From Helicobacter hepaticus ATCC 51449 (GTDB lineage: Bacteria; Campylobacterota; Campylobacteria; Campylobacterales; Helicobacteraceae), in NCBI RefSeq assembly GCF_000007905.1, contig NC_004917.1, positions 868,001 through 932,000 on the forward strand: a stretch of 64,000 bases of DNA, in the 5' to 3' direction. Position 1 is the first letter of the stretch. Each line of letters opens with the position of its first letter. The position numbers and the translations under genes are program-made. The notes beneath the pieces are model-generated. The model did no database searches, was not told the origin of the DNA, and worked only from the letters and a program-made list of their open reading frames with translations. Below are positions 54,259-64,000 of this stretch, in pieces.

Positions 54259-54348
54259 GAGATTGTAAATCTTTTTATGCTAGACACACTTAATCATCAC
54301 AAGAAAATATAAAAATAAATAAAAAACTTAAGCAGATTCTATAAATAT

Positions 54349-54376
54349 ATTCCTATTCTTTATAAAGAATAGGAAT
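54349..54376. terminator. Perfect 14-bp inverted repeat between convergent genes
   Basis: ATTCCTATTCTTTA is followed at once by its exact inverse, ending at 54376. It lies between the XRE gene stop and the torA-type stop, which converge, so it is a likely two-way terminator. There is no strong T run on either side, and the remainder of 54259-54404 shows nothing else. Confidence 0.6.
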
Positions 54377-54404
54377 GCAAAAATAAAGAATTTATAAGCG
54401 ATAT

Positions 54405-56891
54405 TTACACACCTTGTGGAGATTCAAAAACACTTAGAGGTTTTACCTCTCCCTCATATTTTTTAATATTTACAAGTGCCGTGTGAGCAATGTTGCCATT
54501 AGCAAGAGGAGATGTGGGCATATCAAGTGTAAGGACATTAGATGAGCCATTTTTGCACACACTGCCAATTTTGCCCGGCTCTTGTGGGTCATACCACGCT
54601 CCCTCACATAATCGCACAACGCCTTGCTTAATCGCATCTGTTACAAAAGCACCAGCTAAAACTTCGCCCCTTTGATTACTCACACTCACAATATCGCCTG
54701 TTTTAATACCTTTATCCGCCGCATCTTTAGTATTAATCCAAATTGGCTCTTTATCGGCAATCGCATAATCTTTTCGCAAAGAAGTATTTGCGCATTGAGA
54801 ATGCAATCGTAACTCGGGGTGAGAGGTGATGAGTGCAAATTCTGCAGGTTTGTTATCCATTCCTAGCCACTCAATAGGCTCAAGCCAAGTAGGGTGTGGA
54901 GGGCATTGTGTATAACCAAATTTTTCTATGCTTTTAGAATAAATTTCAATCAAACCAGATTCTGTTCCAAGCGGGTTAAGAATAGGATCTTCGCGAAATT
55001 CTGCATAACGCACGAAACTTTCAGATTCGGCTGGAATCTCAAACCTCAATGGCTCATTTGCCTCCCAAAATTCTTTAAAGCTAGGCATAGTGAGCATAAG
55101 CCCCTCGGCTTGTTTTAGGGCTTGATTGTAGAATTCCTCAATCCATTGCATTTCATTTTTACCCTCGTTAAATGTGTCATACACGCCAAAAGCTTTAGCC
55201 AAATCACAAAACACTTGATAATCATCGCGTGCTTCAAATTGCTTCTCTACAAGCTGCTTCATTGGCACAATATGCAAATTTGAGTAATCTCCACTCATTG
55301 AAATATCATTACGCTCATAACTCGTAGTAATAGGCATTACGATATCAGCAAATCGTGCAGTTGGCGTCCAATAAATCTCATTGACAACAATCGTGCGCGG
55401 CTTTTGCCAAGCTTTGATAAGGGTATTTGTGTCTTGATGATGCACAAGCGGATTGCCTCCAGCCCAATAAATAAAATCAATATCGGTATAAGTGATTTTC
55501 TTGCCATTATGCTCAATGCTCTTGCCCGGATTAAGTAGTGCATCAGAAATGCGCGCAAGAGGGAAGTTATTATCACTCCCCTGCATAAGCCATTCTGCAC
55601 CGCCACTTCCTACATTACCAAGATTAATTCCGCCAACCACAGGTGCAGTCGCTGTAGGAGAACCGCCATTGCTGTAATGATAAGACAAGCCAAATCCGCC
55701 GCCTGGTAATCCAATTTGTCCTATCATACACGCTAGAGTTACTAAGCTCCAATGTGGCTGCTCTCCGTGGTGAGCGCGTTGCATACCCCAGCCAGACATA
55801 AGCATAGTGCGGTTATTAAAGAAAAGTTGCGCAAGAGATTCAATTTTTTGAGCAGAAATGCCACAGATTTTAGATGCCCATAAAGCATCTTTGGCAATAC
55901 CATCAGCTTCACCTAAAAGATAAGATTTAAACTGCTCAAATCCTGTTGTATAGTTTTCTAAAAACTCTTTATCATATTGATTGCTCTTAAACATTGTGTG
56001 CATTATGCCAAGCATTAAGGCTACATCTGTATTTGGTAAAGGAGCTAACCACTCCGCGCCCAAATAATCACAAGTCATATTTCGCACTGGATCAATGCTA
56101 ATAATATGCTTGCCAGACTTTTTAAGCTGATCAAAAAAATCAAGCCCTGTGCCTTCATTGAGTGTCCAAGCATTGCGTAAAGTAGCCATAGGGTCAGCAC
56201 CCCAAATCACTACCACTTGGCTATTATCTAACACGCTAGAAAAAGAGGTTTGTTGTTCATATACTTCAATACTTCCCACCACATAAGGCATAATCACCTG
56301 TGAAGCACCTGTGGAATAATCTCCACTCACGCCTACGTAGCCACCTGCCATACCCATAAATCGCTGCAACAAGATTCTCGCATTATGTAAATTCCCACTG
56401 CTTTTCCAACCATAGCTTCCAGCGAAAACGCCCTCTTTACCCTTTTGCTTATAAGTAGCTTTAAGCTCTTTGGCAATAAGTGCAATAGCCTCATCATAGC
56501 TCACTCTCACCCATTCATCAGCCCCGCGTAATTCAGGTTTTGGATTTGCAGGGTTTTCTAAATAAGATTTCCTTACCATAGGATATTGAATACGCGTAGG
56601 TGAATAAATTAAATCAGGTATTGTGCTATGGAGCGGGTTAGATACATTATTTTTAAGCGCATTAGTGCTTGAAATAACCTTACCATCTTTTATTTTTGCC
56701 TTAAGAACCCCCCAATGAGCCCCCGTAATAACCTCACCATCAAGCACAAGATTCTCACTAAAGCTTTTCACTCCAGATTCTATAACTGCCTTTTTACTCT
56801 CCGTATCACAGCCCACAAAAGGCACAAGAGCAAATACGGCTAAACCTTTCCCCATTGCTTGAAGCACTTGTCGTCTACTTAATACATTCAT
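54405..56891 (-). CDS. TorA/BisC-type molybdopterin oxidoreductase (Tat-exported)
   Basis: An 828-residue periplasmic reductase for TMAO, DMSO or other S/N-oxides. The N-terminus has a twin-arginine signal (LSRRQVLQAMGKGLAVFAL). The TorA/BisC signature GDYSTGASQVIMPYV near 195 includes the Ser ligand of molybdenum; GWGMQRAHHGEQPHW, WAGGNPLVHHQDTN and LCEGAWYDP are further cofactor contacts. No N-terminal Fe-S cluster motif exists, as in TorA and BisC. Electrons would come from the cytochrome gene just upstream. Campylobacter Cj0264c/Cj0265c is the same pair. Substrate choice is undecided. Confidence 0.9.
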   Translation of the reverse strand: MNVLSRRQVLQAMGKGLAVFALVPFVGCDTESKKAVIESGVKSFSENLVLDGEVITGAHWGVLKAKIKDGKVISSTNALKNNVSNPLHSTIPDLIYSPTRIQYPMVRKSYLENPANPKPELRGADEWVRVSYDEAIALIAKELKATYKQKGKEGVFAGSYGWKSSGNLHNARILLQRFMGMAGGYVGVSGDYSTGASQVIMPYVVGSIEVYEQQTSFSSVLDNSQVVVIWGADPMATLRNAWTLNEGTGLDFFDQLKKSGKHIISIDPVRNMTCDYLGAEWLAPLPNTDVALMLGIMHTMFKSNQYDKEFLENYTTGFEQFKSYLLGEADGIAKDALWASKICGISAQKIESLAQLFFNNRTMLMSGWGMQRAHHGEQPHWSLVTLACMIGQIGLPGGGFGLSYHYSNGGSPTATAPVVGGINLGNVGSGGAEWLMQGSDNNFPLARISDALLNPGKSIEHNGKKITYTDIDFIYWAGGNPLVHHQDTNTLIKAWQKPRTIVVNEIYWTPTARFADIVMPITTSYERNDISMSGDYSNLHIVPMKQLVEKQFEARDDYQVFCDLAKAFGVYDTFNEGKNEMQWIEEFYNQALKQAEGLMLTMPSFKEFWEANEPLRFEIPAESESFVRYAEFREDPILNPLGTESGLIEIYSKSIEKFGYTQCPPHPTWLEPIEWLGMDNKPAEFALITSHPELRLHSQCANTSLRKDYAIADKEPIWINTKDAADKGIKTGDIVSVSNQRGEVLAGAFVTDAIKQGVVRLCEGAWYDPQEPGKIGSVCKNGSSNVLTLDMPTSPLANGNIAHTALVNIKKYEGEVKPLSVFESPQGV

Positions 56892-57484
56892 TATTTCTCC
56901 TTTGGCATATCTTTAGCATTTTTTTGCAGGTATTGAGACACCAAGTATTCTTGGTCATTATCAAAGCCTACACGCGTTTTCATTGACTTAATCACACTTG
57001 GCCACGCATTAGCATTAAATTCTTTAGGTGGATGCAAAGCGTGGCAAATAGAACAATTCGCAAAAAGCTCGTTTGCCTCTTTATAAAGTTGTTCAACGCT
57101 TTCAACCAAATGTGCATCATCACTCCATAAATCTACACTTGCAAGCTCCCATTCTTGCTTACTTTCGCTTTCTTTAAAAGTTTCTATACTTTTAAAAGCC
57201 ACATCTACATTTTTAGAAAATCCCACATTCAAAATCCGCCGATTAGGTGCAAAATACAAAGCCGCTTGATTGCCTACTTGCTTATAGCCTTGAATACGCA
57301 AAAGCACTTTATTCCCTTTATGCTCTAGCACATCAACCTTAGCTGTTGGTAAAAGCCTCCCTACAACCTTATTATCACCCTCCTTGTAAAGTGATTTGAC
57401 TTTGGAAGCATATTTTATCTCGCCTCCGTGTACATATGCAAGCATTGCTGCCATAAATACCATTGCTTTTATAGGCACATTCAT
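56891..57484 (-). CDS. Periplasmic monohaem cytochrome c, partner of the reductase
   Basis: A 197-residue precursor with a signal peptide (MNVPIKAMVFMAAMLAYVHG). An SH3-like N-terminal half (GRLLPTAKVDVLEHKGNKVLLRIQGY) precedes one haem site, CSICH near 144, with candidate axial methionines in IKSMKTRV and near the end. Its stop overlaps the reductase start by one base (TAATG). It likely passes electrons from the quinol pool to the molybdoenzyme, as Campylobacter Cj0265c does. Confidence 0.9.
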   Translation of the reverse strand: MNVPIKAMVFMAAMLAYVHGGEIKYASKVKSLYKEGDNKVVGRLLPTAKVDVLEHKGNKVLLRIQGYKQVGNQAALYFAPNRRILNVGFSKNVDVAFKSIETFKESESKQEWELASVDLWSDDAHLVESVEQLYKEANELFANCSICHALHPPKEFNANAWPSVIKSMKTRVGFDNDQEYLVSQYLQKNAKDMPKEK

Positions 57485-57591
57485 TTATCCTCCTTTAAAA
57501 TAACTTTATTTAAAAATGTAAAATATATTAATTTTGATTAAAATCAACTAAAAAATTGCTAGTTTTCATTATATAAATTTTAATATAAACA

Positions 57592-58404
57592 TTACAGTTC
57601 AGGGCTATTTTCTGCCTCTTGGGTATTATTATCTGTAGCATCTGATTGCGTATCTGATTTGCTTTCTTGGGATTGATTCTGCGCGCTCTCATCTTGCATA
57701 TCAGCACTTTGAGAATCTTGTGCCTCATTTGTCTCTTGTAAATCCTGTGGATTCTGTGGGACATTATCTTGTGGGCTTGCAATACGATTTGGCTCTACTG
57801 CACGAATTTGAGAGGTAATCTTTGCTGCTTTTTGGTCGTCCATTTTGCCCAAAATTTTTGCTATATCCTTAACTTCCATTTGAGAGAGAATCTCAACTGC
57901 TTCGGATTCTGGCATATCTGCAAGTATGGCTGCTACTTTAGCCTCCTTCATACCCTTATAAGCTTTGATGATTTTGTCGTCTTTTACCTCTTTAATTTGA
58001 GAGAGAATCTCCTCATTTTTGGCAATGAGCTGCTCTATTTCTTGTTGTTTTTGTTCTAAAGCCTGTGTATTTTTTTTATTTTGTTCTTCAATTTCAGCCT
58101 TTGATTTTTCTTGCTCCTGCGAAAAAAGCACGATTTTTTGGTCAATCTCTGCCTCTTTGTCTTTAAGTTGGCGCTCTTTCTCGTCAAGAAGCACTTGTGT
58201 AGCATTTTGAAGCACTTGTAAAGCTTGCTGTCGCTCATCAATCTCATCAAGCTGCGCTTTTACTTCATTTTTACGTGCTTCAAAGATAATACTACAATCA
58301 AGAAGTTGAGAATCTGCTCCTAGAACTATATTGCAAAAGAATACACTTGCTATTATACTTCCTAGTGCCCTATAATAGATTCTGTATTGCGTGTGATTTA
58401 TCAT
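57592..58404 (-). CDS. motE: MotE-like secreted protein with MgtE-N domain
   Basis: A 270-residue protein with an N-terminal signal or anchor (about 10-30), a long coiled coil (about 40-145) and an MgtE-N-like domain (VAAILADMPESEAVEILSQM and IAKILGKMDDQKAAKI, about 155-200). The C-terminal 65 residues are Gln/Asp/Ser-rich and probably disordered. It overlaps fliJ by four bases. The order purA-fliJ-motE matches H. pylori HP0255-HP0257. MotE proteins are linked to flagellar motor stators. Confidence 0.8.
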   Translation of the reverse strand: MINHTQYRIYYRALGSIIASVFFCNIVLGADSQLLDCSIIFEARKNEVKAQLDEIDERQQALQVLQNATQVLLDEKERQLKDKEAEIDQKIVLFSQEQEKSKAEIEEQNKKNTQALEQKQQEIEQLIAKNEEILSQIKEVKDDKIIKAYKGMKEAKVAAILADMPESEAVEILSQMEVKDIAKILGKMDDQKAAKITSQIRAVEPNRIASPQDNVPQNPQDLQETNEAQDSQSADMQDESAQNQSQESKSDTQSDATDNNTQEAENSPEL

Positions 58405-58829
58405 ATTGCTCTGCCTCCTGCATTATTATAAAGCATTACTGCAATCTCATCAACTTCTAGCTTTTCTTTGTATTTGGCATTTTTTATCATCTCATTATGC
58501 TCTTTTTTATCCAAAAAATGAACTTTTTCATACTCAATATTACACTTTTTGTATTGTTCTTGAAGCACTTTTCTATGTGCAAAAAGAGCTTCAAGCTCAT
58601 TACGGGCAAGACTTATATGAGTTAAAAGCATATTTTTGGTTTCCTCAAACGCCTTAAAAGCATAAAATGTTCCAGCTTGAGGTATTTTAAGCTGCAAAAA
58701 ATCCTTTTGAAGATTCTCTATTTGTATTTGCTTGTTCGCAATTTTACTTTCATTTTGCATCATTGCGAGCTCACATACCTGCATATCTTTTTTACGCAAA
58801 GATACAATGGAAGAAAATTTTGTCTTCAT
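58401..58829 (-). CDS. fliJ: FliJ-like flagellar export protein
   Basis: A 142-residue, almost wholly helical protein beginning MKTKFSSIVSLRKKDMQVCE, with coiled coil throughout and DEIAVMLYNN at the end. This is the FliJ layout; H. pylori HP0256 is the counterpart. FliJ links the FliI ATPase ring to the FlhA export gate. Six bases separate it from the purA stop, and it overlaps motE. Confidence 0.8.
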   Translation of the reverse strand: MKTKFSSIVSLRKKDMQVCELAMMQNESKIANKQIQIENLQKDFLQLKIPQAGTFYAFKAFEETKNMLLTHISLARNELEALFAHRKVLQEQYKKCNIEYEKVHFLDKKEHNEMIKNAKYKEKLEVDEIAVMLYNNAGGRAI

Positions 58830-58835
58830 AGCTCT

Positions 58836-60086
<1,251 letters not shown>

Positions 60087-60112
60087 TTATCTCCCATTCA
60101 TAAAATAAAGCT

Positions 60113-60955
60113 TTAAGATAAGAGGCATTCTACTACCTCATCAGTATAAATTGCAAATCCACACGAAAATTGCTCCTCTACACTATATTTGCCACCTTGT
60201 AGTAAGGTTGAATTACCCACAAACATTCTAAAAAATAAATCTTCATAATATGGGCTAGGTGCAAACAAAAGCGGAGAAAAAATGGTTTTTTCATATTCAC
60301 AATAACTTGCGCATTCAAGCAAACGCTCCAACTCTTCTTTTAAAAATGCAGGTGCGCTCAAAATGGCTTTTTGTAAGTCTTGCTTTGTTTTAATATGCAC
60401 TAAATCCGCCATATATCCTTCCATTTGGAGTAATTTACCAACATTTTGCAAGGCAAATACTTCTATATCCACATCACTATGCTTAGCGCATAAAAACGGG
60501 ATTTTCATATTAGAGATTTGCAAATAAGGAGCAAGATTTAATGTTTGCAAAATGCTCACACCTAAGCACATAACAGGTGAGAGACTTTCTCCACCCAAAT
60601 ATTCTGCACCAATTTGGTGAATTTCAGTAGTAGGGTAGCTAAACACAGGCTGAATATAAAACCATTTCTTATGTGTGCTACTGCGCATAATACGCTTAGT
60701 AACAATACGCATTGCATCAAGGGTCGTATCATAGCGCAATCCAATTTGATGGTTGTTTTCACTACTTAATCGCACAATCTCACGATTAAACATATCCCCT
60801 TGATGCTCTAAGAATGCAAATGAAGGTGTTACAATCTCTCTATAATCATTCTCATAAAATGCTTTAATGGCACAAGATTCTATATCGCGTTTAAGTCTGG
60901 CAGACATATCAAAATAAAGCTTGCTTCCTTGCGGCAGTTCGTGCTCTAAAATCAC
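60113..60955 (-). CDS. hisZ: HisZ, ATP phosphoribosyltransferase regulatory subunit (HisRS-like)
   Basis: A 280-residue class II synthetase-like protein: DYREIVTPSFAFLEHQG (motif 1 region), GLRYDTTLDAMRIVTKRI and KKWFYIQPVFSYP (motif 2 region). The HisRS anticodon domain and the His-A motif are absent or altered, so it should not charge tRNA. HisZ works with short HisG, which is not in this window. It heads the hisZ-purA-fliJ-motE unit. Confidence 0.75.
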   Translation of the reverse strand: MILEHELPQGSKLYFDMSARLKRDIESCAIKAFYENDYREIVTPSFAFLEHQGDMFNREIVRLSSENNHQIGLRYDTTLDAMRIVTKRIMRSSTHKKWFYIQPVFSYPTTEIHQIGAEYLGGESLSPVMCLGVSILQTLNLAPYLQISNMKIPFLCAKHSDVDIEVFALQNVGKLLQMEGYMADLVHIKTKQDLQKAILSAPAFLKEELERLLECASYCEYEKTIFSPLLFAPSPYYEDLFFRMFVGNSTLLQGGKYSVEEQFSCGFAIYTDEVVECLLS

Positions 60956-60996
60956 AATGCACCCCTATAAAATTAAAACTTTCTAAAAAAGCTTAG

Positions 60997-61002
60997 ATTA
61001 TA
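60997..61002 (-). promoter_or_regulatory. -10 element of the hisZ-purA-fliJ-motE unit
   Basis: TATAAT on the minus strand in the gap between the divergent hisZ and mnmA genes, 41 bases before the hisZ ATG. Confidence 0.5.
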
Positions 61003-61078
61003 CCATAAAATAATCTTTGATGCGTATTTGCTTGAAAATGCTACACTCACGCATAAATTTCACAATTAAGGACATTAA

Positions 61079-62116
61079 GTGAAAGTTGCATTACTTATGA
61101 GTGGAGGCGTAGATAGCTCCTATTGTGCTCATTTGCTCTCATCGCAGGGCTATGAAGTCATAGGAATCTATCTCAAGCTCCACGACAAAAACAAAAAACA
61201 CGATATTTATATCGCAAACTGCGAGCAAGTTGCCGCACATTTACATATTGACTTTCAAGTGCTTGATTTGCGCGAGGAATTTAAAAAAAGTGTATATGAT
61301 ACATTTGTAAGCTCCTACAAAGAAGGTAAAACGCCGAATCCTTGCGCGATTTGTAATCCCTTGATGAAGTTTGGATTAGGGTTACAAAAGGCTTTAGAAC
61401 TAGGTTGCGATTATATCGCTACAGGACATTATGCACAGATTAAAGAAGTAAATGGCATAAAGCGCATTGCAAAAGCTGTTGATGAAAGCAAAGACCAAAG
61501 TTACTTCCTCTATGCCCTGCCTCAAGAAGCTATTGATAGAATCATCTTTCCTCTAGGTGCTCTTCTCAAAGAAGATATTAAAAAAACTGCCCTTGAACTT
61601 TTACCTTTTTTGGGCACGCTTCAAACTTATAAGGAATCTCAAGAAATTTGCTTTGTAGAGCAAAGCTATATTGATATTTTAAAACTCCACGACAAAGTAG
61701 ATAATGAGGGTGTTGTGCGCAATAGTAATGGCAAAGCCATCGGCACACATAAGGGCTATATGCACTATACTATTGGCAAACGCAAAGGTTTTAGTGTTTT
61801 TGGTTCACACGAACCTCACTATGTCAAAGCGATTAATCCACAAAATAATGAAATAGTCGTTGGCACAAAAGAAGAACTTGCTATAGATTCTATAAAAGCT
61901 CTTAATAAAAGTCTGCCACAAGCCTTTAATGGAGGAATATATGATGTCAAGGTCCGCTACCGCTCTACGCCACTTAAAGCACAAATTGATATACAAGGTG
62001 AGTTTATTTATGCAAAACTTTTAGAATCTGCCTATGGCGTAGCACAAGGACAAGCTCTTGTGCTTTATCAAGAAGATTGTGTTTTAGGAGGAGGCGTCAT
62101 TACACAAGCGCAGTAG
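61079..62116 (+). CDS. mnmA: tRNA-specific 2-thiouridylase MnmA
   Basis: Thiolates U34 of Lys, Glu and Gln tRNAs, two of which (Lys, Glu) are encoded here. The start is GTG 61079 with AAGGA before it. The 345-residue protein has the PP-loop LMSGGVDSS at 6-14, the first catalytic Cys in TPNPCAICN near 103, the second in SQEICFV near 200, and [11 protein letters not shown] near 235. All are intact. Confidence 0.95.
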   Translation: MKVALLMSGGVDSSYCAHLLSSQGYEVIGIYLKLHDKNKKHDIYIANCEQVAAHLHIDFQVLDLREEFKKSVYDTFVSSYKEGKTPNPCAICNPLMKFGLGLQKALELGCDYIATGHYAQIKEVNGIKRIAKAVDESKDQSYFLYALPQEAIDRIIFPLGALLKEDIKKTALELLPFLGTLQTYKESQEICFVEQSYIDILKLHDKVDNEGVVRNSNGKAIGTHKGYMHYTIGKRKGFSVFGSHEPHYVKAINPQNNEIVVGTKEELAIDSIKALNKSLPQAFNGGIYDVKVRYRSTPLKAQIDIQGEFIYAKLLESAYGVAQGQALVLYQEDCVLGGGVITQAQ

Positions 62117-62191
62117 AGAGTGGATAAATTGTGAGAGAATATAAAATCGTGTGCAAGTTTGTTTATTTTTGCACATAAAATTCATTTTTTC

Positions 62192-62200
62192 TGCTATAAT
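62192..62200 (+). promoter_or_regulatory. Extended -10 element upstream of the Rep remnant
   Basis: TGCTATAAT lies 34 bases before the ATG at 62235, with a GGAG ribosome site between them. The remnant may therefore still be expressed. Confidence 0.6.
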
Positions 62201-62234
62201 CTAAGTAGAATATTTAGTTTTGGAGTAGCATAAA

Positions 62235-62624
62235 ATGGGAGAGTTTGGAAAGTCTGCTCATAGTCCACAACATAATCTTTTTGGTGAGCTAATCAACGCT
62301 ACAGGCAAATATGTAGTCAAATATGCAAGATTTAAAGAGTTAATGTCTATTCCTAGTAGTTATGAAACAAGGGATATTGATAAACAAGTTTTAAAGCCCT
62401 CTATTTTAAAGCTCATTGAGACAAGCCCTTATACCAATAAGCCCTACTTTGAAAACCTCGCGTATAAAAAGATTAAAGAAAATACCAAAGGTGAAAAGGG
62501 TAGGGGACAAAGTGGTGCGATTGATAGAATAGAATTTTCATTCACACCTTCTTTACCAAAGACAAAGAAAAAAGCTAATAAGAGTAATATATTACCCCCC
62601 CCCCCCCGCAAAACAAATTCCTGA
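62235..62624 (+). pseudogene. Remnant of a plasmid-type replication initiator (Rep_3 C-terminal part) with C13 tract
   Basis: The 129-residue frame holds KYARFKELMSIPSSYETRDIDKQVLKPSILKLIE and then IDRIEFSFTP, the pattern of the second winged helix of RepB/RepE initiators. The N-terminal half is missing: the frame opens with a short unrelated leader. Thirteen C (62595-62607) near the end give PPPP-RKTNS and a stop. With twelve C the frame would instead continue AKQIPEMKLKYEEF and stop at about 62664. Plasmid insertion and decay is the likely origin. Confidence 0.55.
62595..62607 (+). repeat. Homopolymeric C13 tract
   Basis: Thirteen consecutive C in an AT-rich genome, inside the Rep-remnant reading frame. 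Poly-C/G tracts of this length are classic slippage sites for phase variation in Helicobacter and Campylobacter. Confidence 0.9.
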
Positions 62625-62732
62625 AATGAAACTTAAATATGAGGAGTTCGTTTTAAGTATGTAAAACTTTTGATAAGACTTACAGATTTAAGATTCATAT
62701 TTGAATTTTTACTTTTATCATAAGGAGAAAAA

Positions 62733-63284
62733 ATGAAAAAGAGTGTAGTAGGAGTAATCGCATTTAGTATTTTATTCACAGGAGTAAATGCCTTTGACTT
62801 AGGAGATGTTACAAAAGGATTAGAGAAAACCTTAGAAGCGGGAAGAGACGCAGGAGTAGTCAAAGGTGGAAAACCTATTGATATTATGACAGATAATGTC
62901 AATGATAAGAAAAATATAGAGGCGTGTAAGAAATTTTATCATCAACATAAAATCGCTTTTAATACCGACAATGGGATTCCTGATTACTCATCTTCAAAGG
63001 ACTGGAGTTTTACTCGCACATATGATAAAAAAGATGTGGAAGCTTGGAATAAAGCATACGATAATGCTATAGACAAACTTCAAAAATCAGATTTTGATAT
63101 TGCAAAACATACAAAAAAGAATAATCTTAATGCTCAAGCGATGTGCCGCTTCATTCTTAGCTCCATAAGTTATGGAGGTGAAAAACGCAAAGCATTTAAA
63201 GGTAAAGACTTTGATGCACTTCAAAAGGAAACAGCAAAATATTATGACAAGTCTAAGGCTAGAAAAGAAGCACTTGATTTTTGA
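62733..63284 (+). CDS. Small secreted protein, unknown function
   Basis: A 183-residue precursor with a strong AAGGAG site and a signal peptide (MKKSVVGVIAFSILFTGVNA, probable cut after NAF or NA). The mature protein is helical, Lys/Asp-rich, with only two cysteines (EACKKFY and QAMCRFI). I do not recognise the family. It is followed by a DUF2726 gene and sits in the islet with the replication remnant. It resembles in style, not in sequence, the secreted proteins at 9863 and 21349. Confidence 0.65.
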   Translation: MKKSVVGVIAFSILFTGVNAFDLGDVTKGLEKTLEAGRDAGVVKGGKPIDIMTDNVNDKKNIEACKKFYHQHKIAFNTDNGIPDYSSSKDWSFTRTYDKKDVEAWNKAYDNAIDKLQKSDFDIAKHTKKNNLNAQAMCRFILSSISYGGEKRKAFKGKDFDALQKETAKYYDKSKARKEALDF

Positions 63285-63336
63285 GTAGCTTTTGTTTGCA
63301 ACTCGGATATAACACAAATCGCTCTTAGGAGACTCT

Positions 63337-63993
63337 ATGCCACAACTTACGACAATTACATTTGATATATGGGAAGTAATTCTTATATGTGTGGTTGTGG
63401 CATTTGTTGTCTATGGCTTGACTAAAATATTTTTAAGCTGGAAATTTAAAAAAGAATCTGCACGAAAAAGAGCTTATTGGGAATCTAAGAGGACAGAGGA
63501 ACAATGTGTAGAGAATATCCCCAAAGATAAGGCTGTTCAACGCTTAGAAGATATGTGCGATGGCACAATCACAATTAAAAAATTAATGAATAACGAAGAA
63601 GCAAGGATTTATTATGCTCTTGCAAAGGTTTTTAAAGAAAACTATAACATTAGCCCTCAAGTTTCTTTTAAAGCCTTTTTAAAAGGAGAACAAGATACAA
63701 ATGCTTGGAGAAGCTTTAGTGATTTTTATTGTGATTTTTTAGTTACTCACAAAAGAGGGGAACATAAAGATAAACCCGTAGCTGTAATAGAATATCACGG
63801 AGGCAAACATTATGGCACAGATAATGAATTAGAAGCAAAGGTGCGTAAAAATGACCTTGTCAAAGCTCAAGTGCTTGGTAAGGTAGGTATTGCTTCTCTT
63901 ATCATTAGAGAAAGTGATATTAAAGGCGATTCGCAATATATTGATGATATAATGCTTGAAAAGTGTGTAACCGAGCTTTACTCTCTCATTTAG
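63337..63993 (+). CDS. Membrane-anchored DUF2726-like protein
   Basis: A 218-residue protein with one N-terminal membrane helix (about 11-34, WEVILICVVVAFVVYGL) and a cytoplasmic domain. The centre reads ISPQVSFKAFLK, then FSDFYCDFLVTHKRGEHKDKPVAVIEYHGGKHY, and KNDLVKAQVLGKVGIASLII. This follows DUF2726 and is built like Vsr/restriction-endonuclease cores (Asp-Phe, then I-E-x-x-G, then a basic helix). Catalysis is unproven. The stop is intact seven bases before the window end. Confidence 0.65.
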   Translation: MPQLTTITFDIWEVILICVVVAFVVYGLTKIFLSWKFKKESARKRAYWESKRTEEQCVENIPKDKAVQRLEDMCDGTITIKKLMNNEEARIYYALAKVFKENYNISPQVSFKAFLKGEQDTNAWRSFSDFYCDFLVTHKRGEHKDKPVAVIEYHGGKHYGTDNELEAKVRKNDLVKAQVLGKVGIASLIIRESDIKGDSQYIDDIMLEKCVTELYSLI

Positions 63994-64000
63994 ATTCTAT

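Overview
The window looks like the chromosome of an enterohepatic Helicobacter, with H. hepaticus or a close relative the best guess. The DNA is AT-rich. Many proteins resemble H. pylori proteins (TlpD, Fur, GltX1, the FlgH-PseF order, the PurA-FliJ-MotE order). It also has Campylobacter-like traits that H. pylori lacks: a second Fur-family regulator of PerR type, a TorA/BisC-type molybdoenzyme with its monohaem cytochrome c, CcoG and an ACT-domain threonine dehydratase. No rRNA, CRISPR array or intact insertion sequence was seen, and no gene-free gap exceeds about 300 bases.

Layout. 1-3533: the N-terminal two thirds of PBP1A, the soluble zinc chemoreceptor TlpD, Fur and tRNA-Lys(CTT). 3570-7782: a leftward run of a pilin-like membrane protein, a GT39-type glycosyltransferase, threonine dehydratase and an EamA exporter. 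7907-16846: flgH behind a sigma-54-like site, then the pseudaminic acid genes pseF, a fused pseG-pseH and pseI, followed by an aminotransferase and miaA. An islet of unknown genes (9412-12048), including a frameshifted EVE-like gene, lies between pseF and pseGH. 16847-21197: ThiD2-like protein, Bax-inhibitor-1 protein, CcoG and an ABC-F ATPase. 21198-23300: a second islet with a secreted protein frameshifted at a T8 tract, a putative PD-(D/E)XK protein and an XRE regulator, next to a four-tRNA cluster (Lys, Glu, Val, Asp).

23878-50631 is mostly core genome: PncC, PPK2, alpha-carbonic anhydrase, PlsY-FolB, GltX1, MurG, tRNA-Glu, Xth, a UDG-like protein, a TPR protein, a Rep/UvrD helicase, FliW, ValS, an NAPE-PLD-like hydrolase, the ffh-rpsP-khpA-rimM-trmD-rplS operon, PerR, a Maf-type flagellin glycosylation protein, PepQ and AroQ.

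50751-54258 is the most interesting accessory block. Three leftward genes encode a cysteine-cluster protein, a glycine-zipper membrane protein and a 556-residue hydrophobic partner. A divergent XRE regulator sits beside them, and two copies of one palindromic operator-like sequence lie between. I propose it as a self-regulated membrane-acting module, possibly a defence or toxin system. 54405-62116 returns to core functions (TorA-type reductase and cytochrome c, MotE, FliJ, PurA, HisZ, MnmA). 62195-63993 is a third islet: a plasmid replication-initiator remnant with a C13 tract, a secreted protein and a DUF2726 protein.

Flagellar and motility functions recur: FlgH, FliW, FliJ and MotE build the flagellum, the Pse enzymes with Maf glycosylate flagellin with pseudaminic acid, and TlpD steers swimming. 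The accessory islets differ from the core in carrying unknown, often secreted, cysteine-containing proteins and in having frame disruptions.
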